Below are positions 5,985-14,302 of a stretch of 19,294 nucleotides of DNA, one piece after another. Position numbers and translations under genes: made by a program. The notes beneath the pieces were generated by a model. The model searched no databases and had not been told where the DNA came from. It was given only the letters and a program-made list of their open reading frames with translations. This DNA comes from UBA6382 sp963631415 (GTDB taxonomy: Bacteria; Bacteroidota; Bacteroidia; Bacteroidales; Bacteroidaceae): contig CAVGQS010000030.1 in assembly GCA_963631415.1 (NCBI GenBank), positions 1 to 19,294 on the forward strand, written 5' to 3'. How positions within the stretch are numbered: the first letter of the stretch is position 1; each line of letters opens with the position of its first letter.

Positions 5985-7427
5985 TCAGATTTTCTCGAGC
6001 AGTTTGGTGACGAACTTGTAGTATTTCTCTACCGAGGGGATGTTGCAGCGCTCGTTGGGGGTGTGGGGGCTGCGCAGGGTGGGACCAAAGCTGACGGCGT
6101 CCATGTCGGGGTAGACGGTCTTGATGATGCCGCACTCAAGGCCGGCGTGGCAGACGGTGACGGTGCAGTCTTCGCCGTTGACCTCCTTGTAGACCTCCTG
6201 CAGCTTGGCTACCAGCGGGGAGTCGAAGTCGGGCTGCCAGGCGGGGTACTTGCCCTTGTATTCAATGGCGAAGCCGCCCAGTTCGAGGGCGCAGGCCACG
6301 GACGAGGCGAGTTCGTCGAGCTTGGTGTCGCAGGAGCTGCGCACGAGCACGTCGGCTTCGCCCTTGCCGTCAGCCACCTTGACGATGCCGAGGTTGCACG
6401 AGGTCTCCACTATGCTGGGCATGTGGGGAATGAAGCGGTAGGGACCTACTGCCGTGGCGAGCACTGACTTGGTGATGCCCTGCGCCACTGCGGCTGGCAT
6501 GGCTCCGGCAGGAGTCTCCGTGGCGGTGGCTGTGATGGTGGGGTTGTCCTCTATGCCGCGGTACTCGGCCTGGTAGGTCTGCTGCCACTTGGCTGCGGTG
6601 GCCTTGATGCTGTCCACCTTGTCGGCAAGTGCAGCCACCACGATGTTGCCGCGGCTCGGTATGGCGTTGCGCATGTCGCCGCCGTTCCAGGAGCACAGTG
6701 TGCAGCCGGCTTCAAGGAGTTCCTTGGCTATGTTGGCGAGCAGCTTGTTGGCGTTGGCGCGCCCTTCGTTGATCTCCAGTCCGGAGTGGCCGCCCTTGAG
6801 TCCCGATACGGCAATCTCCACTGCGGCATAGCCGGCTGGGATGGCTTCGGGCTGGTAGGTCAGTTCGGCAGCCACGTCTACGCCGCTGGCGCTGCCTATC
6901 ACGAATTCGCCCTCCGTCTCGTTGTCGAGGTTGAGGAGTATTTTGCCCTTCAGTGTGTCGGGGCGCAGGTTGTTGACGCCGTACATGCAGGTCTCCTCGT
7001 CGACGGTGAAGATGGCCTCGAGGGGACCGTGGCTGAGCGTGTCGTCTTCAAAGACAGCCATGGCTGTGGCTACGCCTATGCCGTCGTCGGAGCCGAGTGT
7101 GGTGCCTTTGGCTTTCACCCACTCGCCGTCGATGTAGGTCTCAATGGGGTCGGTGAGGAAGTTGTGCGTGGAGTCGCCGGTTTTCTGCGGCACCATGTCC
7201 ATGTGGGCCTCCATGGTGACCATGGGGCGGCCTTCGTAGCCCGGCGAGGCGGGTTTGCGCATGATGATGTTGCCGGCGTTGTCCTTGAAGGACTCGAAGC
7301 CGTGCGACTGCGCCCAGCTGAGCAGGTAGTCCTGTATCTTGTCGAGGTGTCCTGAGGGGCGCGGCACTTGTGTGAGGGCGTGGAAATTTTTCCAGATGCC
7401 CTGGGGTGAAAGCTGTGTGATGTCCAT
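5985..7427 (-). CDS. pepD: Aminoacyl-histidine dipeptidase (cytosol non-specific dipeptidase, M20 family)
   Basis: The 480-residue product has the usual PepD length and collinear M20 metallopeptidase motifs. These are 'EAHMDMVP' with His75 and Asp77, 'GSDDGIG' with the bridging Asp at 114 or 115, 'TVDEE' with catalytic and metal-binding Glu at 144-145, 'NLDNE' with Asp168, and 'RSPHTPNE' with the C-terminal zinc ligand His455. The 'GLKGGHSG' lid-domain stretch is also present. The enzyme hydrolyses dipeptides, including Xaa-His, in the cytosol with divalent metal; no signal peptide is seen. The gene stands alone, with its own -7 box upstream and a strong terminator downstream. The ATG at 7427 follows the -7 box by about 30 nt, which supports this start. 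Confidence 0.96.
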   Translation of the reverse strand: MDITQLSPQGIWKNFHALTQVPRPSGHLDKIQDYLLSWAQSHGFESFKDNAGNIIMRKPASPGYEGRPMVTMEAHMDMVPQKTGDSTHNFLTDPIETYIDGEWVKAKGTTLGSDDGIGVATAMAVFEDDTLSHGPLEAIFTVDEETCMYGVNNLRPDTLKGKILLNLDNETEGEFVIGSASGVDVAAELTYQPEAIPAGYAAVEIAVSGLKGGHSGLEINEGRANANKLLANIAKELLEAGCTLCSWNGGDMRNAIPSRGNIVVAALADKVDSIKATAAKWQQTYQAEYRGIEDNPTITATATETPAGAMPAAVAQGITKSVLATAVGPYRFIPHMPSIVETSCNLGIVKVADGKGEADVLVRSSCDTKLDELASSVACALELGGFAIEYKGKYPAWQPDFDSPLVAKLQEVYKEVNGEDCTVTVCHAGLECGIIKTVYPDMDAVSFGPTLRSPHTPNERCNIPSVEKYYKFVTKLLEKI

Positions 7428-7457
7428 TGTCTTTGTAGTGTTAGAGTAATGTTGCTA

Positions 7458-7465
7458 CAAAGCTA
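7458..7465 (-). promoter_or_regulatory. Bacteroidota -7 promoter box for pepD
   Basis: The minus strand reads TAGCTTTG (TAnnTTTG), 30 nt before the ATG. The -33 region is not convincing. Confidence 0.55.
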
Positions 7466-7530
7466 CTAAAAAGTTTCTGCATGGCGCATCAACAGGGTCC
7501 ACATTTTTGAAAATGCGGCGGCGCTGTGCG

Positions 7531-8484
7531 TCAGCGGCGGCCGGCTGTGCGGCGGCGCAGCATGAGCATGCCCGCCAGTCCGAGGAGTATGATGGTGAGA
7601 GTGTTGAGGGCGTGGACTATGAGGGCGAAGGCGCTGGCGTCGGTCTTGCCCACGCCGTAGAGCACGAGGCTCGTCATGACCACGTAGTGCCAGGGACCGG
7701 CGCCGTTTGGCGTGGGTATCACCATCGCGAAAGTTATGATGCTGAACGCCAGCAGCGGGGCTCCTGCGCCAAGGCCAGAGGAGAGGGGGAAGGCGAAGAG
7801 CATGAGCCACAAGTTGAGGAGGTTGAAGAAGCTGATGAGGACGGTGTGGAGGACGAAGAGCCAGGGGTGGCGGCAGTGAGCCACCGAGAGGAGCCCGGCC
7901 TTGAACTTGGAGAGCGTAGACCTGAGGGTCTCGTTTTTGCGGAACTTCCAGATGCACAACGCCGCCACGGCTGCCGCAAGCGCTGCCACTGCAGCTATCG
8001 TAGCCACGTTGCCGCCCGCCGTTTCCGAAACCGACGAGGGCAGGAAGGCGCGCACCTTGTCGCCCTGCGTGCAAAAGACGACAACGAAGAGCGCCAGCAG
8101 CGCCAGTGTGTCGGCGATGCGTTCAGCCACCACCGTGCCGATGCTGCCCGAGAAGGTCACGCCGTCGGTCTTGCGCAGCGTGGCGCACCGCGATATTTCG
8201 CCTATTCGCGGAATGACCAGGCTGAGCGCAAACGAAGTGAACACGGCTGCCGACAAGTTGCGCAGTCCGCACCTTGCCCCCAGAGGGCTGAGCAGCAGCT
8301 GCCACCTCACCGCCCTGGCAAGCTGAGCCATGGCGGCTGCCACCATGCCTGCCGCCACCCACAGCCAGTTGATGTCGTGGGCCAGCGTGTCGCCTACGGC
8401 CTGGAAGGGGAAGTCGCGGTACAGGCAGTACATCACCACACCGGCCAGCAAGAGCGATATGGATATTTGGGCAAACCGTTTCAA
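7531..8484 (-). CDS. Flippase-like integral membrane protein (LPG_synthase_TM / YbhN-AglD type), second copy
   Basis: The 317-residue product is polytopic, with hydrophobic stretches throughout, and matches the lysylphosphatidylglycerol synthase TM-region superfamily. It has 'SLVIPRIGEISRCATL', 'GTVVAERIADTLALLALF' and 'VIPTPNGAGPWHYVV', followed by 'ALIVHALNTL'. It is clearly a paralogue of the gene immediately upstream (8519-9514). No ATG fits: the open frame extends into the upstream gene, but the part before residue L66 is the out-of-frame shadow of that gene. A TTG at 8482-8484 gives the N-terminus '(M)KRFAQISISLLLAG', which lines up with the paralogue's start, so I use it. The gap to the upstream stop is 34 nt and probably lies within one transcript. 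Members are proposed to move lipids or lipid-linked sugars; the substrate here is unknown. Confidence 0.82.
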   Translation of the reverse strand: MKRFAQISISLLLAGVVMYCLYRDFPFQAVGDTLAHDINWLWVAAGMVAAAMAQLARAVRWQLLLSPLGARCGLRNLSAAVFTSFALSLVIPRIGEISRCATLRKTDGVTFSGSIGTVVAERIADTLALLALFVVVFCTQGDKVRAFLPSSVSETAGGNVATIAAVAALAAAVAALCIWKFRKNETLRSTLSKFKAGLLSVAHCRHPWLFVLHTVLISFFNLLNLWLMLFAFPLSSGLGAGAPLLAFSIITFAMVIPTPNGAGPWHYVVMTSLVLYGVGKTDASAFALIVHALNTLTIILLGLAGMLMLRRRTAGRR

Positions 8485-8488
8485 GGGG

Positions 8489-8502
8489 CTTATATATATA
8501 AG
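8489..8502. repeat. 14-bp perfect palindrome between the flippase paralogues
   Basis: CTTATATATATAAG is its own reverse complement and stands out as an AT island in GC-rich DNA, just 5' of the proposed TTG start. It could be a start-proximal open region for translation or an internal promoter element; neither is shown. Confidence 0.5.
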
Positions 8503-8518
8503 GTAGGGAGGGGCGGCG

Positions 8519-9514
8519 CTATTTGGCGGGCTTGCGCACGGGCGTGAAGTGGACGGCGAAGATGCCGTAGATGCCCAGCGCCACGAGCAGCAGGGTCTGT
8601 ACGGAGTGGACCACGAGGGCGAAGTCAAGGGCGTCGTCGGTGCCCAGTCCGTAGAGCACCAGTATGGTCTTGACGGCAAAGTGCCATGCGCCGGCGCCGT
8701 TGGGCGTGGGCACGATGACGGCTATGCTGCCGGTGCAGAACGACACAAGGCCAGCCGCCAGTCCTATGTTGCCGGTGAAGTCAAAGCAGTAGAAGGTGAG
8801 GTAGTAGTGGAAGAAGTAGCACACCCATATCGCCACCGAATAGAAGATGTAGAGGGGCAGGTTGTGGACTTTCTTGACCGACATGATGCCGGTGAGCAAG
8901 CCCTGCATCATGTATTTCACCTTGCGCATTATGGACAGCTTGCGCGCCAGTATTGTGAAGAGCAGCAGGATGCCGACCGTGCATAGCGCCGACACCCACA
9001 CGCCCGTGCTGGTGAAGCGCGAGAGGGTAGTGCTGATGCTCACGCCCGTCAAGGCGAAGAAGTCGGAGAACTGCTGCCACTGGTAGGCGATGACGCCCGC
9101 GCAGAGCAGCATCATGATAATCATGTCGACGGCGCGCTCCGTCACCACTGTGCCCAGCGACTTGGAGAACGACACGCGGTCCTTGCGGGCGAGCACGGCG
9201 CAGCGCAGGAACTCGCCGATGCGCGGCACCACCAGGCTGGCTGCGTAGCTGATGTAGATGGCGCAGATGGCCATGTGGGTGCGGCAGCGCTCGCCGATGG
9301 GCGTCAGCGACTGCTGCCAGCGCAGGGCCCTGAAGACCTGAGCCAGGATGCCCGGAATGAACGACAAGAGCATCCACTCCCACTTCATGCGCTTGAGCAC
9401 GTCGTCGATGCGCCCGAAGTCGGAGTTGCGGTACATCCAGTAGAGGATACCGCCGCTCAATACAAAGGGCAGCAGTATCTGCAGTGTCTTCCAGATGGTC
9501 TTTTTAGCGTTCAT
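8519..9514 (-). CDS. Flippase-like integral membrane protein (LPG_synthase_TM / YbhN-AglD type), first copy
   Basis: A 331-residue polytopic membrane protein of the same family as the next gene. Hallmarks are 'LRWQQSL', 'SLVVPRIGEFLRCAVL', 'FSKSLGTVVTERAVDMIIMMLL' and 'VIVPTPNGAGAWHFAVKTILVLYGLG', ending 'DFALVVHSVQTLLLVALGIYGIF'. The ATG at 9512-9514 starts 'MNAKKTIWKT', followed by a first hydrophobic segment near residues 12-26. The longer frame to 9586 is rejected because it reaches into the -7 box. Family members without the catalytic half of MprF are thought to be lipid or glycolipid transporters in the inner membrane. It is the first gene of a two-gene unit. Confidence 0.88.
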   Translation of the reverse strand: MNAKKTIWKTLQILLPFVLSGGILYWMYRNSDFGRIDDVLKRMKWEWMLLSFIPGILAQVFRALRWQQSLTPIGERCRTHMAICAIYISYAASLVVPRIGEFLRCAVLARKDRVSFSKSLGTVVTERAVDMIIMMLLCAGVIAYQWQQFSDFFALTGVSISTTLSRFTSTGVWVSALCTVGILLLFTILARKLSIMRKVKYMMQGLLTGIMSVKKVHNLPLYIFYSVAIWVCYFFHYYLTFYCFDFTGNIGLAAGLVSFCTGSIAVIVPTPNGAGAWHFAVKTILVLYGLGTDDALDFALVVHSVQTLLLVALGIYGIFAVHFTPVRKPAK

Positions 9515-9585
9515 AGTGTGGTGGCTCTTGGCGCCGTAGTGCAATCTGTAGCGGCGGTGCTGTTGCCGCCGCCGCTTACAAGGCA

Positions 9586-9593
9586 CAAAGGTA
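9586..9593 (-). promoter_or_regulatory. Bacteroidota -7 promoter box for the flippase pair
   Basis: The minus strand reads TACCTTTG (TAnnTTTG), about 72 nt before the ATG at 9514. The leader would begin near 9579, right at an 8-bp GC hairpin (9550-9557 with 9569-9576). Confidence 0.55.
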
Positions 9594-9737
9594 GTCTTTT
9601 TCCCTTACAAATCGTGGGGCAGACGTTCTGAAAATGTCGCGTGGATAAAATTTTGGACTCTTCTCGCTCCAGCGTCAGGCCTAAGCGCAGATTGGGGCGG
9701 CTCAACTGGAGACTTTCAGCGTGCAAAATGGGATTTT

Positions 9738-11192
9738 TCAGCACGACTGCTGCTCAGGCCAGTTGACGAGGCTCAGCTGCCGGGTGGCTCGTGTGAGGGC
9801 TGTGTAGAGCCAGCGGTAGTAGGGCAGGTCGACGCCGTCGGGCGGCAGCCACCCCTGGTCTACGTAGACGCTGCTCCACTGGCCGCCCTGCGCCTTGTGG
9901 CAGGTGACGGCGTAGGCGTACTTTATCTGTACGGCGTTGAAGTTGGGGTCGAGACGCATTTTCTTGGCGCGCTCCTTCTTGTTGCCTATGTCGGCATAGT
10001 CCTCCATGACTCCGTGGTAGATCATGTCGCTCTGTTCACGGGTGAGCGAGGGACTCTCTGAGGTCAGTGCGTCGAGCAGCACTCTCACGTCCATCTCGAA
10101 GTCGTCGTAGTCGGGAAACTGCAGCGTGACGTCGGCAAAGTGGAGGCCGTAGAGGTCGTTGTAGCCGGCGATGTGGGTCACTATCGCCACATCGCCGTTG
10201 GCGAGGAAATTGACGGGCGGGGCGGCATCCTTGTCTTCGCGCTTCATCTCGGCAGCGCATTGCTCCGCCCAGTAGTAGTTGTTGCGCACAATCATCACGG
10301 CGTCGCCCACGGTGAGCGCCTCCTCGCGCCCGAATATCATGTTGCGGATGCCGAGGTTGTAGGCCACCGCCTGCTTGTTGGAGCGCGTGATGACCACCAC
10401 GTCCTCCGTGCCCAGCCGGCTGTAGTCGTCCTCGAGCCGCTCCACGAGTTCGCCGCCCCTGACGTTGCGAATGTCGCTGAAGGGCGTGAAACTAATCATG
10501 GGCGGCGCGCTGGTGTCGCCGCTGGCTATGCAGTGGCGTATGGCAGTGGCGTTGTGGAGAATGCCGCTCTCGGCAGCCTGGCGCATGACTGTGGCGAGCT
10601 GGAAGCCCGTGGCGTCGAGTCCCACAGCCCTGAGGCGCGACACCGACAGGGCGGGGCTCTCCTCGTCGCCCACTGGCGGCAGCTGGGCGTTGTCGCCTAT
10701 GAAGACCAGGCAGCAGCCCAAGCCCCCGTAGACGTAGGTGGTGAGATCGTCGAGAATGCGGCCGGTGCCGAAAGGCGAGAGGGAGTCGGGCGCATTGGAT
10801 ATCATAGACGCCTCGTCGACGAAGAAGACGGCGTTCTTGTGCTTGTTGACGTCGAGGTCGAAGGCAGAGTAGATGTCGCCCGCCTGCTTCTGGCGGTAAA
10901 TCTCCTTGTGGATGGTGAGCGCGGGGAAGCCGGAGTGGTGTGACAGCACCTTGGCCGCCCTGCCGGTGGGCGCCAGCAGCACCGTCTCGCGCCCAAGCTT
11001 GTGCAGCTGCCTGATGACGGCAGCGGTGACGGTGGTCTTGCCCGTGCCGGCATAGCCGCGGAGGATGTAGGCGGAGTAGGGCTGGGGATTGAAGATGAAG
11101 GCCGCCAAACGCTTAACCGCCTCCTTCTGAGCCTCGGTGAGCTCAAAAGGAAGCGATTTCTCTATGCTTTTCAGGAAAGTGTCGGCTATCAT
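9738..11192 (-). CDS. RecD/Dda-like superfamily 1 DNA helicase
   Basis: The 484-residue product carries SF1B helicase motifs in order. These are Walker A 'GYAGTGKTT' (46-54), motif Ia 'LLAPTGRAAKVL' (72-83), Walker B 'VFFVDEASM' (122-130), motif III 'FIGDNAQLPPVG' (164-175), motif V-like 'YAYAVTCHKAQGGQW', and motif VI 'LYTALTRATRQL' (462-473). These identify a 5'-3' DNA helicase related to RecD, RecD2 and phage Dda. It is shorter than RecD2 proteins (usually over 700 residues) and lacks their long N-terminal region, so it is nearer Dda in size. No recB or recC partner is nearby, so a stand-alone repair or replication role is likelier than RecBCD. Its ATG overlaps the stop of the upstream membrane gene by 4 nt, implying coupling. 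Confidence 0.9.
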   Translation of the reverse strand: MIADTFLKSIEKSLPFELTEAQKEAVKRLAAFIFNPQPYSAYILRGYAGTGKTTVTAAVIRQLHKLGRETVLLAPTGRAAKVLSHHSGFPALTIHKEIYRQKQAGDIYSAFDLDVNKHKNAVFFVDEASMISNAPDSLSPFGTGRILDDLTTYVYGGLGCCLVFIGDNAQLPPVGDEESPALSVSRLRAVGLDATGFQLATVMRQAAESGILHNATAIRHCIASGDTSAPPMISFTPFSDIRNVRGGELVERLEDDYSRLGTEDVVVITRSNKQAVAYNLGIRNMIFGREEALTVGDAVMIVRNNYYWAEQCAAEMKREDKDAAPPVNFLANGDVAIVTHIAGYNDLYGLHFADVTLQFPDYDDFEMDVRVLLDALTSESPSLTREQSDMIYHGVMEDYADIGNKKERAKKMRLDPNFNAVQIKYAYAVTCHKAQGGQWSSVYVDQGWLPPDGVDLPYYRWLYTALTRATRQLSLVNWPEQQSC

Positions 11193-11596
11193 TTCTTTTC
11201 TACAAGGCTGTAGAAATAGAGCATGGTAAGCAGCATGCCCGCCACGAAGCCCACGGCGAGGGTCACCTTGGTGGCGAGCCCCAGGGGCGAGGGCAGGTAG
11301 ATGTAGTAGAAGACGGTGCCGCAGCCCGATATGAGGGCAGATATGGGCAAGACCTTACGCCAGGCGAAATACTGCGATTTGCTCTTGCCGAAGAGCGGCC
11401 TTTGACGGAGGTAGCACACCAGGGCGAAGACCACTTCGAGCAGCACCGCCACCAGGGCGAAGCCTATGGCCAGGCGGGCTATGCCGAGCGCGGTGAACCC
11501 CGTGCTTTGGGCTGTCCGCAACACGTTGTACCACGTCAGGAAGAACGCCAGCAGCAGTGCGAACGCTATGTCGCCGCGGTGAATGTACTTGTCCAT
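11189..11596 (-). CDS. Small four-helix integral membrane protein, unknown function
   Basis: A 135-residue protein with four predicted membrane segments, near residues 10-27, 37-62, 82-102 and 107-129. Between segments 2 and 3 is a basic loop ('RQRPLFGKSKSQYFAWRK'), and it ends in 'VEKK'. I do not recognise the family. It begins 21 nt after the alaS stop and its TGA overlaps the helicase ATG (ATGA), so it is the middle gene of a three-gene unit. The context gives no clear functional clue: alaS and the helicase are unrelated to membranes, and co-transcription may be only positional. Base composition matches the neighbouring core genes. Confidence 0.8.
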   Translation of the reverse strand: MDKYIHRGDIAFALLLAFFLTWYNVLRTAQSTGFTALGIARLAIGFALVAVLLEVVFALVCYLRQRPLFGKSKSQYFAWRKVLPISALISGCGTVFYYIYLPSPLGLATKVTLAVGFVAGMLLTMLYFYSLVEKK

Positions 11597-11617
11597 CGGT
11601 CTTGTCTTAGCGCAGTC

Positions 11618-14245
11618 TTAGAGTCCCGCAAGTTCCACCACCTTGTCCACTGCTGCGTCGAGTCCGGCAGTGTCCTTGCCGCCGGCTGTGGCGAAGTGGG
11701 GTGCGCCGCCGCCGCCGCCCTTGATGAGCTTGGCTGCCTCGCGCACGAGGTTGCCGGCGTGGAGCTTATGGCTCTCTATGAGGTCTTTGCTTATGATGAC
11801 GGTGATGAGCGGCTTGTCTTCATACTTGCTGCCCAGCACGCAGAGGGTTTTCTCCGGTATGGCGTTGATGATCTGGAAGGCGATGTCCTTGACCGTGCTG
11901 GCAGGAATCTCGTTCACGATCACCTGCTTAACCAGTCGTATGCCGTCGGGGTTGACAGTGGCGCTCTCTATCATCTTGTCGCGCAGCTTCTGCGCCATCT
12001 CTTTCTGCGCCTCTTCGGCCTGCTTGCGCAGATTGGTGTTTTCGGCTATGGTCTTCTCGATGGCTGCCTTGATGTCCTGCTGGCCGAGCATGGCGCGCAG
12101 TCCGTTGATTATCTCCTCCATCTGGTATACGCTCTGCTCGGCAGCCTTGCCAGTGATGGCCTCAATGCGGCGCACTCCGGCAGCCACGCTGCTTTCAGAC
12201 ACGATGCGCACCAGCCCGATGCGGCCGGTAGACTTGGCGTGGCAGCCGCCGCAGAACTCAATGCTGTTGCCGAACTTCACCACGCGCACCTTGTCGCCGT
12301 ACTTCTCGCCAAAGAGTGCCATGGCGCCCATCTTGCGGGCTTCCTCAATGGGCATGTCCCTGAAGTCCTCAAGCGGAATGTCCTGGCGTATGCGCTCGTT
12401 GACGATCATCTCCACCTTGCGCAGTTCCTCGTGGGTCACCTTCTGGAAGTGGCTGAAGTCGAAGCGGAGGCTGTCGGGTGTGACCAGCGAGCCCTTCTGC
12501 TCCACGTGGTTGCCGAGCACCTCGCGCAGAGCCTGGTCGAGCAGGTGGGTGCACGAGTGGTTGGCCTCCGAGGCGCGGCGGCGCTCCACGTCTACCTGTG
12601 CCTTGAACTCCGCCTTGGGGTCGGCGGGCATTTCGAGGGTGAGGTGAACGGGCAGGTTGTTCTCGCGCTTCACGTCGAAGATTTTGACGGTCTGTCCGGG
12701 GCTGGTCAGCACGCCGGTGTCGCCCACCTGGCCGCCCATCTCAGCGTAGAAGGGCGTGTGGTCGAGCACCACTTCGTAGTATGCTTTCTTCTTCTGCGCC
12801 ACGCGGCGGTATTTCAGGATGTGGCAGGTGTGTTCGGTGCAGTCCAGGTAGTGTGTCTGCGTCTCGCCCTGTGCCAGCACCACCCAGTCGGTCGTCTCGG
12901 TGGCGGCGGCGTTGCGGGCGCGCTCCTTCTGCTTCTGCATCTCGCTGTTGAAGGCGTCGGTGTCGACCTCCAGTCCGTGCTCGTGGCATATCAGTTCGGT
13001 CAGGTCGAGCGGGAAGCCGAAGGTGTCGAAGAGGGTGAAGGCCTGCACTCCGTCTATCACGTTCTTTCCCTGCTCCTTGGTCTCCTTTATGACGTTGTCG
13101 AGCAGGTTGATGCCGGTGGCGAGGGTGCGCAGGAAGGAGTCTTCCTCCTCCTTCATCACGCGGCTGATGAGCGTCTTCTGCGCCACCAGTTCGGGGTAGG
13201 CGTCGCCCATCTCCTCGATGAGCGTGGGCAGCAGCTTGTACATGAAGGCCTCCTTGAAGCCGAGGAAGGTGTAGCCGTAGCGCACGGCGCGGCGCAGAAT
13301 GCGTCGGATTACGTAGCCCGCCTTGGCATTGCTGGGCAGCTGGCCGTCGGCTATGGAGAAGGCGATGGCCCTGACGTGGTCGGCGACTACGCGCATCGCC
13401 ACGTCTTTCTTCTGGTCCTTGCCGTAGGTCTCGCCAGAGAGCTGGCTGATGGCCTTGATGAGCGGCTGGAAGACGTCGGTGTCATAGTTGCTGCGCTTGT
13501 TCTGGAGCGCCATGCAGAGGCGCTCGAAGCCCATGCCGGTGTCAATCACCTTGGCGGGCAGCGGTTCGAGCGAGTGGTCGGCCTTGCGGCTGTACTGCAT
13601 GAAGACGATGTTCCATATCTCTATCACCTGCGGGTTGTCCTTGTTGACGAGCGAGGCTCCCGGCACGGCGGCTTTGTCCTCAGCCGGGCGCAGATCTATG
13701 TGTATCTCAGAGCACGGGCCGCAGGGACCGGTGTCGCCCATCTCCCAGAAGTTGTCGTGCTTGTTGCCGTTGATGATGTGGTCTTTGGGCAGATATTGCT
13801 CCCAGTATGATGCAGCCTCGTTGTCGCGCTCCAGGCCCTCGTCGGGCGAACCCTCAAAGACGGTGGCGTAGAGGTTGGCGGGGTCGAGCTTGAGCACCGT
13901 CACCAGATATTCCCATGCCCACGCTATGGCCTCCTTCTTGAAGTAGTCGCCAAAGCTCCAGTTTCCCAACATCTCAAACATGGTGTGGTGGTAGGTGTCG
14001 TGGCCCACTTCCTCCAGGTCGTTGTGCTTGCCGCTGACGCGCAGACACTTCTGCGAGTCGGCCTGGCGGCGGCTCTTGGGAGTGGCGTTGCCCAGGATGA
14101 TGTCCTTGAACTGGTTCATTCCCGCGTTGGTGAACATGAGCGTGGGGTCGTCCTTCACCACCATGGGTGCTGACGGTACTATGAGGTGTCCCTTCGACTC
14201 AAAGAATTTCTTGAAAGACTCGCGAGTCTCTTTTGCTGTCATCAT
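11618..14245 (-). CDS. alaS: Alanyl-tRNA synthetase
   Basis: The 875-residue product charges tRNA-Ala with alanine in the cytosol. The N-terminal class II core is recognisable from 'ESKGHLIVPSAPMV', 'MFTNAGMNQFK', 'SQKCLRVSGKHNDLEEVG' and 'FEMLGNWSFGDYF'. The editing domain has 'NHSCTHLL' (zinc-binding HxxxH, near residues 560-570) and 'CGGCHAKSTG' (near 665), which clear mischarged Ser and Gly. The C-terminal domain ends with the Gly-rich 'IKGGGGGAPHFATAGGKD'. Length is typical. The frame could begin at a GTG (14272), but that codon overlaps the -7 box, so the ATG pair at 14240-14245 is used, giving 'MMTAKETRESF'. It heads an operon with the small membrane protein and the helicase. Confidence 0.97.
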   Translation of the reverse strand: MMTAKETRESFKKFFESKGHLIVPSAPMVVKDDPTLMFTNAGMNQFKDIILGNATPKSRRQADSQKCLRVSGKHNDLEEVGHDTYHHTMFEMLGNWSFGDYFKKEAIAWAWEYLVTVLKLDPANLYATVFEGSPDEGLERDNEAASYWEQYLPKDHIINGNKHDNFWEMGDTGPCGPCSEIHIDLRPAEDKAAVPGASLVNKDNPQVIEIWNIVFMQYSRKADHSLEPLPAKVIDTGMGFERLCMALQNKRSNYDTDVFQPLIKAISQLSGETYGKDQKKDVAMRVVADHVRAIAFSIADGQLPSNAKAGYVIRRILRRAVRYGYTFLGFKEAFMYKLLPTLIEEMGDAYPELVAQKTLISRVMKEEEDSFLRTLATGINLLDNVIKETKEQGKNVIDGVQAFTLFDTFGFPLDLTELICHEHGLEVDTDAFNSEMQKQKERARNAAATETTDWVVLAQGETQTHYLDCTEHTCHILKYRRVAQKKKAYYEVVLDHTPFYAEMGGQVGDTGVLTSPGQTVKIFDVKRENNLPVHLTLEMPADPKAEFKAQVDVERRRASEANHSCTHLLDQALREVLGNHVEQKGSLVTPDSLRFDFSHFQKVTHEELRKVEMIVNERIRQDIPLEDFRDMPIEEARKMGAMALFGEKYGDKVRVVKFGNSIEFCGGCHAKSTGRIGLVRIVSESSVAAGVRRIEAITGKAAEQSVYQMEEIINGLRAMLGQQDIKAAIEKTIAENTNLRKQAEEAQKEMAQKLRDKMIESATVNPDGIRLVKQVIVNEIPASTVKDIAFQIINAIPEKTLCVLGSKYEDKPLITVIISKDLIESHKLHAGNLVREAAKLIKGGGGGAPHFATAGGKDTAGLDAAVDKVVELAGL

Positions 14246-14271
14246 TGCTGTCTTTTTTTTGAATTTGGGCA

Positions 14272-14302
14272 CAAAATTAGCAACAAATCGCTACATTTGC
14301 AA
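14272..14302 (-). promoter_or_regulatory. alaS promoter (-33 and -7)
   Basis: On the minus strand TTG (14302-14300) is followed by 20 nt and then TAATTTTG (14279-14272), a good fit to the Bacteroidota -33/-7 arrangement. The leader would be about 20 nt. The plus-strand -7 box for the MerR-like gene lies inside this promoter. Confidence 0.65.
14292..14299 (+). promoter_or_regulatory. -7 promoter box for the MerR-like regulator and aroB
   Basis: TACATTTG fits TAnnTTTG. It lies between the -33 and -7 boxes of the divergent alaS promoter, so the two transcripts start about 40 bp apart in opposite directions. The nearest upstream TTTG (14264-14267) is 24 nt away, slightly long for a -33 box. Confidence 0.5.

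Noticed and set aside
7507..8547. A 346-codon plus-strand frame opposite the flippase genes
   Set aside because: Glu/His/Arg-rich shadow product; the opposite strand encodes well-formed membrane proteins.
8485..8679. 65-residue N-terminal extension of the second flippase-like protein
   Set aside because: It is the out-of-frame shadow of the 3' end of the upstream flippase gene (Ser/Pro/Trp-rich) and contains no homologous sequence.
9594..9737. Possible hidden gene or terminator between the flippase promoter and the helicase stop
   Set aside because: A minus-strand frame exists but has no start signal, and the only pairing (CTCCAG/CTGGAG) has a long loop and no T-tract; nothing supportable was found.
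11402..13810. An 802-codon plus-strand open frame antisense to alaS and the downstream membrane gene
   Set aside because: It is the complementary-strand shadow of the strongly GC-biased alaS frame; its product is low-complexity His/Leu/Val/Ala-rich with no recognisable domain, while alaS is unmistakable.
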